From: Xenorhabdus mauleonii
GTDB lineage: Bacteria; Pseudomonadota; Gammaproteobacteria; Enterobacterales; Enterobacteriaceae
Length of the DNA: 59,434 bases
Reading direction: 5' to 3'
NCBI RefSeq assembly: GCF_900113945.1
Contig: NZ_FORG01000025.1
Coordinates: forward strand, 1-59,434
The notes below the pieces were generated by a model. The model did no database searches. It had not been told where the DNA came from and saw nothing but the letters and a program-made list of their open reading frames with translations. Positions 9,215 to 17,474 of the stretch are shown here, one piece after another. The translations under genes were made by a program, and so were the position numbers. Position 1 is the stretch's first letter. The number at the start of each line of letters is the position of its first letter.

Positions 9215-9811
9215 ATGAAAAATCGTTATAAACTAAGTTATTCTCTTTCAGTTTTAGAAATAGCTAAAGCTCATAAGGTAATAAAAGAATATAGTAAAAA
9301 TGAGGTTATTAAACCATATGGTGTTTTTAGTTGGTTTAGGAAGCTATGTTTGATTGGATTTGGTTTTGCCTGTTTTTTTGCACTTTTGATTATCTTCGAT
9401 CTTACTGTGAAAATAGACGAAGGCAGTGATATTCTCATTCGGATGAAGAACATGGGATACATCGTTTTCATTTTATTAGGTGCTTCATTCTTGATATTAA
9501 TCAGTGTGGATGAGCTAGAAAAATTCGTCATGAAAAAAAATGATAACAAGGAGCGTGACGATCAAAATCGTTTAAATAATTTAAAATTAAATCGATTTTA
9601 TATTGAAAATGCACACAAAGATGGGAGTTCAAAAATTTTTTGGACGTTTATAAAAAAAACATCTCGAAAGAATGAGTTTATTTTTATACAATCTCATAAT
9701 AATGAATACATTGTTATTCCAAATAGAGTTTTGCCATCAGAAGAAGAAATTCAGCAATTGTATACATTTATCCAAAGTCAGATTGAGTATCATGCTCAAA
9801 GGAAAAAATAA
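9215..9811 (+). CDS. YcxB-like membrane protein
   Basis: A 198-residue protein with two transmembrane segments at about residues 46-66 and 82-100, followed by a soluble domain. The tail (FIFIQSHNNEYIVIPNRVLPSEEE, read in two parts) matches the YcxB-like C-terminal pattern, in which a short strand FI.I.....YIVIPKR is followed by an acidic helix. Function of this family is unknown. An AAGTGAG precedes the ATG by 5 nt. The gene is very AT-rich and stands alone between two minus-strand genes. Confidence 0.65.
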   Translation: MKNRYKLSYSLSVLEIAKAHKVIKEYSKNEVIKPYGVFSWFRKLCLIGFGFACFFALLIIFDLTVKIDEGSDILIRMKNMGYIVFILLGASFLILISVDELEKFVMKKNDNKERDDQNRLNNLKLNRFYIENAHKDGSSKIFWTFIKKTSRKNEFIFIQSHNNEYIVIPNRVLPSEEEIQQLYTFIQSQIEYHAQRKK

Positions 9812-9987
9812 TATTTCCATGTATGATGTTATCAGTGGGTGAGTACTGTGTCGATATGAACGAACGCCCTGATGACTGAATTAAAGAAGCTAGACAGCTA
9901 TCCCGATTTTTATAAATAATTCAAGATATTTTATATTCATAAAAACGGGATGGTTTTTTAGATGTTTTTTCCGTGAATTAGATCATA

Positions 9988-10983
9988 TTAATTTTTTGTT
10001 TTAATTAAAGGTGAATATTCCACAGGCACCCAAGCATACCCTTTTTGTTCTTTACGAACATGCCCGATTCCTGGGAAAGGTAAATGGGCGGCACCAATTA
10101 ACCATTTATCCTGTGACGCTATTTTGAAAACGTTTTTGCGTGCTTCGATCGCTTTAGCATTATCGATATCAAAATCGATAGAAACTTCCGGACGTATAAA
10201 TTGCACGGCATGAGAGTGGACAATATCACCCAAAATTAACATGTTGCTGCCGTCAGAATGTATTTTGAATGATGTATGTCCCGGAGTGTGGCCAAAAGTA
10301 GGCATAGCTTTGATACCCGTGACGATATTCTCTCCTTTCTTGAAAGTACGGAATGCATGCTTGGCAATATAGGGAGCGAGAGCTTCTTGTACCATTTTTA
10401 AGGAAGGGAGGTTTTTTTCAGAGATAGCGCCACGGTTCGCAGGGTTGAGCCAGTAATTTTCTTCTTCTTCAGCCGTATAGACAGTTGCATTAGGAAATGC
10501 GGCTGTTCCATCATCTGATTTTAGACCGCAAACATGGTCTGGGTGCAAATGTGTCAGCAATACGGCTTTTACGTCTTCAGGTGTGTAGCCTGCGGCATGG
10601 ATATTACTGACGATATTGCCCATAGTCGGCCCAAAACATTTGGCACTACCTGCATCAACTAATATCAAACCCTCTTTTGTATGGGCAAGATAGGCATTTA
10701 TCGCTGTTTGGACCCCCTCTTTTCCTTCAACGATAAACATGCGTGAAAATAGTGTTTGAATATCTTTTTTCGTGATCCCTTGTAATAATGAAGAGGGGAG
10801 ATTGATATAGCCATCATAAAGCGCTGTGACCATAATATTTCCGACCATCTGGTGATAATACCCAGGCGCTTGATTAATTTTTTGTTGGTCTGAGGATTTG
10901 GAAAAAGCGGTGGGTATTATTGAAGTTGAGGCAGTTAATGCGAGTGCCAAGGCAATATGAGAGGCTTTCAAAAATTTTTTCAT
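9988..10983 (-). CDS. Exported metallo-beta-lactamase-fold hydrolase
   Basis: A 331-residue protein with an N-terminal signal peptide (MKKFLKASHIALALALTAST, residues 1 to ~28), so likely periplasmic. The metallo-beta-lactamase fold is shown by the zinc motif THLHPDHVCG, a second histidine in GHTPGHTS, the aspartate in LILGDIVHS and a late AAHLPFPG histidine. This is the layout of a dinuclear zinc hydrolase related to lactonases and other MBL enzymes rather than a class B beta-lactamase. AGGAG lies 6 nt before the ATG. Substrate is unknown; acyl-homoserine lactone hydrolysis is one possibility but is not established by sequence. Confidence 0.85.
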   Translation of the reverse strand: MKKFLKASHIALALALTASTSIIPTAFSKSSDQQKINQAPGYYHQMVGNIMVTALYDGYINLPSSLLQGITKKDIQTLFSRMFIVEGKEGVQTAINAYLAHTKEGLILVDAGSAKCFGPTMGNIVSNIHAAGYTPEDVKAVLLTHLHPDHVCGLKSDDGTAAFPNATVYTAEEEENYWLNPANRGAISEKNLPSLKMVQEALAPYIAKHAFRTFKKGENIVTGIKAMPTFGHTPGHTSFKIHSDGSNMLILGDIVHSHAVQFIRPEVSIDFDIDNAKAIEARKNVFKIASQDKWLIGAAHLPFPGIGHVRKEQKGYAWVPVEYSPLIKTKN

Positions 10984-11195
10984 TAATTACTCCTGATAGA
11001 TTAGAGATAAATAATGCAACTGTCTTTATTTAAGATGCGGGTAAATGTTTTCTTTATGTTTTTATCTAACTTTGAAAATGTTCTTTGGATATTAATATGA
11101 TGCCTTGATGGTTAATAATTATATAAAAAATAGCAACTTTATATTTTAAAAACTGATGACTAAAAAACATTGATGGCATTTATATAGGATGATTT

Positions 11196-11247
11196 ATAAT
11201 TCATCCCATAGATGAACTATTCAATCATCTTATATGGGATGAATTAT
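11196..11247. repeat. Long perfect inverted repeat downstream of the GIN-domain gene
   Basis: Outer arms of 15 bp are perfectly complementary (11196-11210, ATAATTCATCCCATA; 11233-11247). An inner 6-bp pair (AGATGA at 11210-11215 with TCATCT at 11225-11230) extends the stem. It lies 24 bp after the stop of the 11272-11913 gene and could end its transcript, although the following minus-strand sequence has only a weak U tract. Confidence 0.6.
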
Positions 11248-11271
11248 TTTTAAATTAAGTGCAAGGCCGGT

Positions 11272-11913
11272 TTAGGGGCAGTTGTCTCTAGAAATTTCGC
11301 TGGCAAAATTATTTGTTATCTTAACATTTGCATTTTTGCTGACTTCAATGCTAGTTCCTGCTGTTAAATTGCCAGTGATTTGAGGGATATGGCAAAGAGC
11401 GGCTTGTGCTCCCATACTTAACTTGATGTTAGCGGTATCAGCACTGAATTGTGTTGATGTTTGATTAAAATCAGCTCCTGCTTCTAAATTAAGATCCAGA
11501 TGTTTTGTCTTGCCTGCAATATTTATTGAACTTCCCATCATACCGGAAACTGCCAAATTTTCGCTGTCAACGGCACAAGTATCCACTTTCATTTTTACGC
11601 CAGCCATAGTGGACAGATTATTCAGCGGGTTATTAGTATACAAGGTAATATCAACAGCTTTAGAAAGTATGTTGTCGTATTCATTCAATAAGTTAAGTTT
11701 ATTGTCATCGTAATTGATATTGAGTTTATCTATCGCAGATTGTGTTCCTTTAACTTTTAATGAAGTTTTTTCAGCACATTTGATGGTGAGATTAATTCCT
11801 TTCTGTGCATTAATGGCGGTGAAGCTCTGAAGTTCAACGGTTTTTTCTGCTGCCAGAGCGGGATTAAATACGGCTCCTGAGAGTAATGCGGCTACAATAG
11901 TAATCTTTTTCAT
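11272..11913 (-). CDS. Exported GIN-domain (DUF2807) protein
   Basis: A 213-residue protein with a signal peptide cleaved probably after ALA (residue ~21). The mature protein reads as a repetitive beta structure with family-like segments such as SFTAINAQKGINLTIKC, TLYTNNPLNNLS and SMGAQAALCHI. This fits the GIN-domain/DUF2807 right-handed beta fold found in periplasmic or surface proteins. Five cysteines lie in the mature region, including a C-terminal DNCP, unusual for the family and suggesting disulfides. AAGG lies 6 nt before the ATG. Role unknown. Confidence 0.7.
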   Translation of the reverse strand: MKKITIVAALLSGAVFNPALAAEKTVELQSFTAINAQKGINLTIKCAEKTSLKVKGTQSAIDKLNINYDDNKLNLLNEYDNILSKAVDITLYTNNPLNNLSTMAGVKMKVDTCAVDSENLAVSGMMGSSINIAGKTKHLDLNLEAGADFNQTSTQFSADTANIKLSMGAQAALCHIPQITGNLTAGTSIEVSKNANVKITNNFASEISRDNCP

Positions 11914-12108
11914 GAAATACCTTCATAATGTAGGGTTAATTTTTTGTGTTCTATACCTATTGATTTGTTTTTTTCTTGAACCATTGGATTTAAAAATGCA
12001 GCGAACAAAATTATCCAACAGGTATAAGATATGAAAAATATCATGATTCTCATAGAGTAAGGTGAAACTAATGAGGATCGAATCCTAATATAAGATATAT
12101 CTGACGTT

Positions 12109-12570
12109 TTAAACGCCTTTTAAAATAATTGCCCCCGTTCCTTTTTCTCCCAAAATATCGTTTGGATTGCGTAAAGGGCAATCAGTAAGCGATAGGCAAC
12201 CACAACCGATGCAACTATTCAAATGATTACGCAGTTTGGTCAGCATATTGATACGATTATTCAACGTATCCCGCCATTGAGAAGAGATTACCTGCCACTG
12301 TTCCGCCGTTAGGTTACTGTTGGGCGGGAATTGGCATAAAACTTCCTGAATTTCTTTAAGTGGGATCCCAGCACTTTGGGCAACTTTGATAATGGCAAGA
12401 TAGCGCAGGACGACGGAAGGAAAACGGCGTTGATTACCGTGGCTGCGAGCACTCGTAATAAGCCCTTTAGATTCATAAAAATGAATGGCTGAAACCGCAA
12501 TTCCGCTGCGTTTTGAGACTTCACCAATAGTTAAAGCCCTATTTAAATCAATGCCTTTATCTTTTGCCAT
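12109..12570 (-). CDS. soxR: Redox-sensing transcriptional activator SoxR
   Basis: A 153-residue MerR-family regulator. Residues ~13-32 form the winged helix-turn-helix ([20 protein letters not shown]), followed by the dimerisation helix and a [2Fe-2S] cluster loop with Cys120, Cys123, Cys125 and Cys131 (CIGCGC...C), the spacing of E. coli SoxR. Oxidation of the cluster by superoxide or redox-cycling compounds activates the target promoter. I use the ATG at 12568-12570; a TTG five codons upstream lies inside the soxbox. The Shine-Dalgarno GAGG is the end of the soxbox, 9 nt before the ATG. No soxS is adjacent; the divergent operon is an RND exporter. Confidence 0.95.
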   Translation of the reverse strand: MAKDKGIDLNRALTIGEVSKRSGIAVSAIHFYESKGLITSARSHGNQRRFPSVVLRYLAIIKVAQSAGIPLKEIQEVLCQFPPNSNLTAEQWQVISSQWRDTLNNRINMLTKLRNHLNSCIGCGCLSLTDCPLRNPNDILGEKGTGAIILKGV

Positions 12571-12575
12571 GTCTA

Positions 12576-12606
12576 TTGACCTCAAGTTAACTTGAGGTTT
12601 TATAGT
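12576..12606 (+). promoter_or_regulatory. SoxR-type promoter with perfect soxbox
   Basis: A -35 TTGACC (12576-12581) and -10 TATAGT (12601-12606) are separated by exactly 19 bp. The spacer region holds the perfect 18-bp palindrome CCTCAAGTTAACTTGAGG (12580-12597), identical to the E. coli soxS soxbox as I recall it. The overlong spacer is the hallmark of promoters that MerR-family activators untwist. It points to mexG, giving a leader of about 90 nt. On the opposite strand the end of the palindrome is the soxR ribosome-binding site. Confidence 0.93.
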
Positions 12607-12705
12607 GCATCACTGTTACGTCTGTCAATTAAAAAAAATTTATCCGGCTGTTTGATAGTGAAGAAAAAGCAGGGTTATTTTTTTATTTACTTATCAGGAA
12701 AATAG

Positions 12706-13125
12706 ATGATGCAACGTTTTATCGAAAATGCATTAGAGAGTAAGTGGTTGTGGTTGATTGTCCGCCTGCTTCTTCTGGTGATGTTTATTGGTTCTGGGCT
12801 TGCAAAACTCATTGATTTTGACGGTGGTTTGGCAGAAATGCGTGAGTCCGGATTGCACCCGGATTGGTTCTTTAATATCGCCACTGTGATTGTTTTACTT
12901 ACTGGGTCTTTATTGATCTTATTCGACCGGCTTGTTTGGCTCGGTGCCGGAATACTTTCTGTTTTTCTTATTTTGACCGTCGTTGTTATACATACCTTCT
13001 GGTTATTTTCAGGAGAAGAATTCAAATCCGCCCTCTATTTTGCGCTTGAACATATCGCTGTTATTGGAGGTCTGCTGGCTGCCGCAATGGTCAGCCATTT
13101 CAGAAAAAAAGCAAAAAATAATTAA
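12706..13125 (+). CDS. mexG: DoxX-family inner-membrane protein, MexG-like
   Basis: A 139-residue protein with four predicted membrane segments (about residues 15-33, 55-75, 79-98 and 112-130). It has DoxX-family features such as the early GSGLAKLIDF segment. In Pseudomonas aeruginosa the corresponding gene mexG heads mexGHI-opmD and its product binds redox-active phenazines and quinolones. Here it is the first gene after the soxbox promoter and precedes the adaptor gene by 32 bp. Tandem ATGs at 12706 and 12709 follow AGGA. The symbol is assigned by context and family, not by close similarity. Confidence 0.8.
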   Translation: MMQRFIENALESKWLWLIVRLLLLVMFIGSGLAKLIDFDGGLAEMRESGLHPDWFFNIATVIVLLTGSLLILFDRLVWLGAGILSVFLILTVVVIHTFWLFSGEEFKSALYFALEHIAVIGGLLAAAMVSHFRKKAKNN

Positions 13126-13157
13126 ATATTCCACAGTAAAAAAGGTAGAAGTGAATT

Positions 13158-14270
13158 ATGAGAAAAAAAATTCTTATTGGCTTGGGAACTGCCTTATTGG
13201 TGGCTGTTATCGGACTCTCAATTTATAACGTGAATGGTTCAACGCCGGATAAGCCGGAACATTCAGCATATCCGCCAGTTAAAGTTGCATTGGCAGATGT
13301 AGAAGAAGCGCATATTCCAAGAATTTTGCATGGAGTGGGAGAACTTGAGGCAGCAAAACAGGTTCATGTTGCATCAGAAACGGGTGGGATAATAAAGAGA
13401 ATTGCATTTGAATCTGGGCAGCATGTTGAAGCGGGTCAATTATTGGTGCAACTAAATGATGCGGTTGAACAGGCCGAATTGAATCGTTTACAGGCGCAGT
13501 GGAAAAATGCGGACAGGCTATATCACCGCACCAATAAACTATTTGCCAGTAAAGTTATTTCCGCAGCACAGCTCGATAATGTTCAGGCAGAACGAGATAT
13601 GGCACAAGCCTCTATCCGTCAGGTACAAGCGCAAATTGCCCAGAAAACAATTCGGGCGCCATTCTCCGGCACCATAGGCATTCGTCAGATCCATGACGGG
13701 CAATATCTGCGAGCGGGCGATCCCATCGTCAGTTTGGTTGACGCCAAGCATCTCAAGCTCAATTTTTCCTTGGATGAACAGGAAAGCCCTGAATTGCATA
13801 TTGGCCAAGACGTCAATGTCTCGGTGGATGCTTATCCAAAACAAATTTTTACCGCGAAGATAAGTGCCATCGATCCCTTAGTTGGCAAATCGCGCATGGT
13901 ATCGGTTCAGGCGCTGTTAAATAATAGTGATAATCAGCTAAAAGCGGGGATGTTCGCCAATATTCAGGTGAAGCGCGCAGATAATGCGCCAGTATTAACG
14001 ATCCCAGAAACTGCTGTGACCTATACCGCTTACGGCGATACTGTGTTCGTGGCACAAGCTGTACCTGACAGCAAGTCCATGATTGCCAAGCGTGTTTCCG
14101 TTGAAGTCGGCCAGCGTTGGCAGGGGATGGTCGAAATTAAGACAGGTGTAAGTCAGGGAGATTTGGTTGTTACTTCTGGTCAATTGAAATTGAATGACGG
14201 AACACCTGTGGAGGCGATCGCGGATGATACGTTGAAAGTAACCAAGGCCTCCACCGTGGAGGCAAAATAA
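13158..14270 (+). CDS. mexH: RND efflux periplasmic adaptor, MexH-like
   Basis: A 370-residue membrane-fusion protein. An N-terminal anchor or signal (residues ~4-22) is followed by a lipoyl-like half (GGIIKRIAFESGQHVEAGQLLVQL), a short helical hairpin (~100-150) and the second lipoyl half (IRAPFSGTIGIRQIHDGQYLRAGDPIVSL). Beta-barrel and membrane-proximal domains end near GTPVEAI. It links the inner-membrane pump to an outer-membrane channel. Its stop codon overlaps the start of the pump gene by one base (TAATG), indicating coupled translation. Together with SoxR control this matches the MexH position in mexGHI. Confidence 0.9.
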   Translation: MRKKILIGLGTALLVAVIGLSIYNVNGSTPDKPEHSAYPPVKVALADVEEAHIPRILHGVGELEAAKQVHVASETGGIIKRIAFESGQHVEAGQLLVQLNDAVEQAELNRLQAQWKNADRLYHRTNKLFASKVISAAQLDNVQAERDMAQASIRQVQAQIAQKTIRAPFSGTIGIRQIHDGQYLRAGDPIVSLVDAKHLKLNFSLDEQESPELHIGQDVNVSVDAYPKQIFTAKISAIDPLVGKSRMVSVQALLNNSDNQLKAGMFANIQVKRADNAPVLTIPETAVTYTAYGDTVFVAQAVPDSKSMIAKRVSVEVGQRWQGMVEIKTGVSQGDLVVTSGQLKLNDGTPVEAIADDTLKVTKASTVEAK

Positions 14271-17200
14271 TGACCTTTACTGATCTTTTTGTCCGTCGTC
14301 CGGTACTTGCATTAGTTGTCAGTGCATTAATTGTATTATTGGGGGCGTTTGCTTTTAGTAAATTACCCATTCGCCAATATCCGCAGCTGGAAAGCTCAAC
14401 AATTACTGTTACAACACAATATCCGGGGGCATCTTCAGATTTAATCCAAGGATTTGTCACACAGCCTATTTCACAGGCCGTTTCTTCTGTTGAAGGTATT
14501 GATTATCTGTTCTCTTCATCGGTACAGGGCAGAAGTAGTGTGACCATTCGTATGGAGCTGAACCGTGATTCAACTCAGGCATTGACGCAGGTAATGACGA
14601 AGGTGAATCAAGTCCGCTACAAGTTGCCGAAAGAAGCCTATGACCCCGTGATTGAGTTGTCGTCCGGAGAATCGACGGCGGTCGCATATGTGGGATTCTC
14701 CAGTGATACCTTGCCTATCTCATCAGTCACGGATTATTTATCGAGAGTGGTTGAGCCGATGTTTTCCTCAATAGAGGGAGTATCAAAAGTACAGGTATTT
14801 GGCGGACAACAATTATCGATGCGTCTTTGGCTGGACGCTGATCGCTTGGCAGGACGTGGCTTGACTGCGGCTGATGTTGCCGCTGCCGTCAGGCAAAATA
14901 ACTATCAGGCGGCACCGGGAAAAGTTAAAGGTGAGTTTGTTGTTTCAAATATACATGTCAATACCGATCTTACTAACGTAGAAGAGTTTCGTGATCTGGT
15001 TATTCGTAATGACGGCAATGGATTGGTTCGCCTGAAAGATGTAGGAACAGTCGAGTTGGGTGCCGCATCAACCGAAACCAGCGGTTTGATGGATGGTAAG
15101 GTTGCGGTTCATTTAGGTGTTTTTTCAACGCCAACCGGTAACCCGCTGGTGATTGTCGATGGTATCAAAAACCAGTTGCCGGACATTCAAAAAACGCTTC
15201 CTCCGGGCGTGAAAACTGAACTGGCCTTTGAAACGGCTCACTTTATTCAAGCCTCCATTGATGAAGTGGTCAGCACACTGATAGAAGCCCTGATCATTGT
15301 TATTGTGGTGATTTATCTGTGTTTAGGATCGTTTCGCAGTGTATTGATTCCCATTGTTGCCATTCCCTTATCGATACTTGGCGCATCGGGATTGATGCTG
15401 GCATTTGGGTTCAGCATTAATTTGTTAACGTTGCTGGCGATGGTATTGGCGATTGGTCTGGTTGTTGATGATGCCATTGTTGTTGTGGAAAACGTACACC
15501 GTCATATTGAAGAAGGGAAATCGCCGGTTGCCGCGGCGCTCATCGGGGCAAGGGAAGTCGCTGTGCCCGTCATTGTTATGGATATCACTCTTGTGGCTGT
15601 TTATGCGCCGATTGGTTTGATGTCTGGCCTGACAGGGGCGCTGTTTAAAGAGTTTGCTCTGACATTGGCTGGGGCGGTGGTGATATCCGGTATTGTCGCC
15701 TTAACCTTATCGCCAGTGATGAGTTCCTTTTTGTTGCAACCAAAGCAAAACGAGGGGTTTGTGGCACGAAAGGCAGAGGCATTCTTTGATGGGTTGTCAC
15801 ATTACTACTCCCGTGCCCTAGATTTATCTCTGCATCATAGATGGGTTACCGGAAGCATTGCTTTGCTGGTGTTTATCAGTTTGCCTTTCCTCTATCAGCA
15901 AGCGAAACAAGAGCTGGCGCCGGTAGAAGATCAGGCAAACTTACTGGCAGTAATGAAATCGCCACAGCACGCCAATCTGGATTATGCGGAACGATTTGGC
16001 TACAAGCTGGATAGCGTGTTCAGCACCATTCCTGAAAAGCAAAGCTCGTGGATAATTAATGGAACTGATGGCCCTTCTTCGAGTTTTAGTGGGATCAACT
16101 TGACGGCATGGGGAGATCGTGAGCGTTCTGCGTCAGAAATCCAGGCTGAATTACAAGCTGCGGTGGGGGATGTTGAAGGAAGCAGTATTTTTGTGTTCCA
16201 GCTTCCGCCATTACCCGGATCTACCGGCGGGCTTCCTATCCAGATGGTGTTGCGCAGTTCGCAGGATTATTCCGTTTTGTACCAGACGATGGAAGGCATT
16301 AAGCAGCAGGCACGTGAAAGCGGATTATTTGCTGTTGTAGACAGTGACCTCGACTATAACAATCCAGTGGTACAAATACGCATTGATCGCGCCAAGGCGA
16401 ATAGTCTGGGGATCCGCATGCAGGATATCGGGGAATCGCTGACATTTCTGGTGGGGGAAAACTATATCAACAGGTTTGGTATGGAAGGCCGTTCCTATGA
16501 CGTCATTCCACAAAGTATACGCAGCCAGCGTTTAACACCGGAGGCTTTGGCGCGGCACTTTGTCAGGGCTGAAAACCAAAGCATGATCCCACTGTCTACC
16601 GTGGTTTCTGTTTCAACGAAAGTTGAGCCTAATAAGTTGACTCAATTTAATCAGCAAAATGCGGCAATTTTTCAGGCCATTCCTGCGCCGGGTGTAACAC
16701 TGGGGCAAGCCGTAGCTTTCCTTGAAAATGTGGCCGAGAGCTTACCTGCGGGATTCAGTTATGATTGGCAGTCGGATTCACGCCAGTATAAAAAGGAAGG
16801 GAATACGCTTGTTTTTGCTTTCCTATCAGCCTTGATCATTATTTATTTGGTGCTGGCGGCTCAATATGAAAGTCTTGTCGATCCCCTGATTATTTTGATT
16901 ACCGTCCCGCTTTCGATTTGTGGTGCATTGCTCCCATTGGCAATGGGGCATATCACATTAAACATTTATACCCAAATTGGTTTAGTTACTCTGATTGGTC
17001 TTATCAGTAAGCATGGGATCTTGATGGTGGAATTTGCCAATGAATTGCAGGTGATGGAAAAAATAAGTAAACGAGCAGCAATATTAGAAGCAGCGAAAAT
17101 TCGTTTGCGTCCGATATTGATGACTACATCAGCGATGGTTATCGGATTGATACCGCTATTGTTTGCCAGTGGTGCAGGTGCAAATAGCCGCTTTGGCATT

Positions 17201-17371
17201 GGCTTGGTGATTGTCTCCGGTATGTTGATCGGAACATGCTTTACTTTATTTGTCTTGCCAACCATATATACCTTGCTGGCGAGAAACCATTCTGCCGTGA
17301 CAGCCCGAAAACAAGATCTTATCGAGGCTGACAGAGTAATGAACAAATCAATTGAGCGTTATTTGAAGTAA
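14270..17371 (+). CDS. mexI: RND multidrug efflux permease, MexI-like
   Basis: A 1033-residue HAE1-type RND transporter with full length for the family. It starts MTFTDLFVRRPVLALV and carries the proton-relay motif GLVVDDAIVVVENVHRH near residue 400, two large periplasmic loops and a second membrane block. It forms the inner-membrane trimer that drives proton-coupled export. No outer-membrane factor follows; a terminator and ygfZ come next, so the pump must borrow a channel such as TolC. Regulation by the soxbox predicts export of redox-cycling metabolites or dyes. The specific substrate cannot be read from sequence. Confidence 0.92.
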   Translation: MTFTDLFVRRPVLALVVSALIVLLGAFAFSKLPIRQYPQLESSTITVTTQYPGASSDLIQGFVTQPISQAVSSVEGIDYLFSSSVQGRSSVTIRMELNRDSTQALTQVMTKVNQVRYKLPKEAYDPVIELSSGESTAVAYVGFSSDTLPISSVTDYLSRVVEPMFSSIEGVSKVQVFGGQQLSMRLWLDADRLAGRGLTAADVAAAVRQNNYQAAPGKVKGEFVVSNIHVNTDLTNVEEFRDLVIRNDGNGLVRLKDVGTVELGAASTETSGLMDGKVAVHLGVFSTPTGNPLVIVDGIKNQLPDIQKTLPPGVKTELAFETAHFIQASIDEVVSTLIEALIIVIVVIYLCLGSFRSVLIPIVAIPLSILGASGLMLAFGFSINLLTLLAMVLAIGLVVDDAIVVVENVHRHIEEGKSPVAAALIGAREVAVPVIVMDITLVAVYAPIGLMSGLTGALFKEFALTLAGAVVISGIVALTLSPVMSSFLLQPKQNEGFVARKAEAFFDGLSHYYSRALDLSLHHRWVTGSIALLVFISLPFLYQQAKQELAPVEDQANLLAVMKSPQHANLDYAERFGYKLDSVFSTIPEKQSSWIINGTDGPSSSFSGINLTAWGDRERSASEIQAELQAAVGDVEGSSIFVFQLPPLPGSTGGLPIQMVLRSSQDYSVLYQTMEGIKQQARESGLFAVVDSDLDYNNPVVQIRIDRAKANSLGIRMQDIGESLTFLVGENYINRFGMEGRSYDVIPQSIRSQRLTPEALARHFVRAENQSMIPLSTVVSVSTKVEPNKLTQFNQQNAAIFQAIPAPGVTLGQAVAFLENVAESLPAGFSYDWQSDSRQYKKEGNTLVFAFLSALIIIYLVLAAQYESLVDPLIILITVPLSICGALLPLAMGHITLNIYTQIGLVTLIGLISKHGILMVEFANELQVMEKISKRAAILEAAKIRLRPILMTTSAMVIGLIPLLFASGAGANSRFGIGLVIVSGMLIGTCFTLFVLPTIYTLLARNHSAVTARKQDLIEADRVMNKSIERYLK

Positions 17372-17380
17372 AAAATGACA

Positions 17381-17413
17381 GTTCCTATATGGTTAATATA
17401 TAGGAACTTTTTT
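17381..17413 (+). terminator. Rho-independent terminator after mexI
   Basis: Perfect 10-bp stem GTTCCTATAT / ATATAGGAAC with a 7-nt loop followed by six T residues, ten bases after the mexI stop. It closes the mexGHI transcript and shows that no outer-membrane factor gene is part of it. Confidence 0.85.
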
Positions 17414-17474
17414 CTTCGCTTGTATAAATCACCACGCATTAATTTTGAGTTTATTTATCAATAGAGGGAATATC

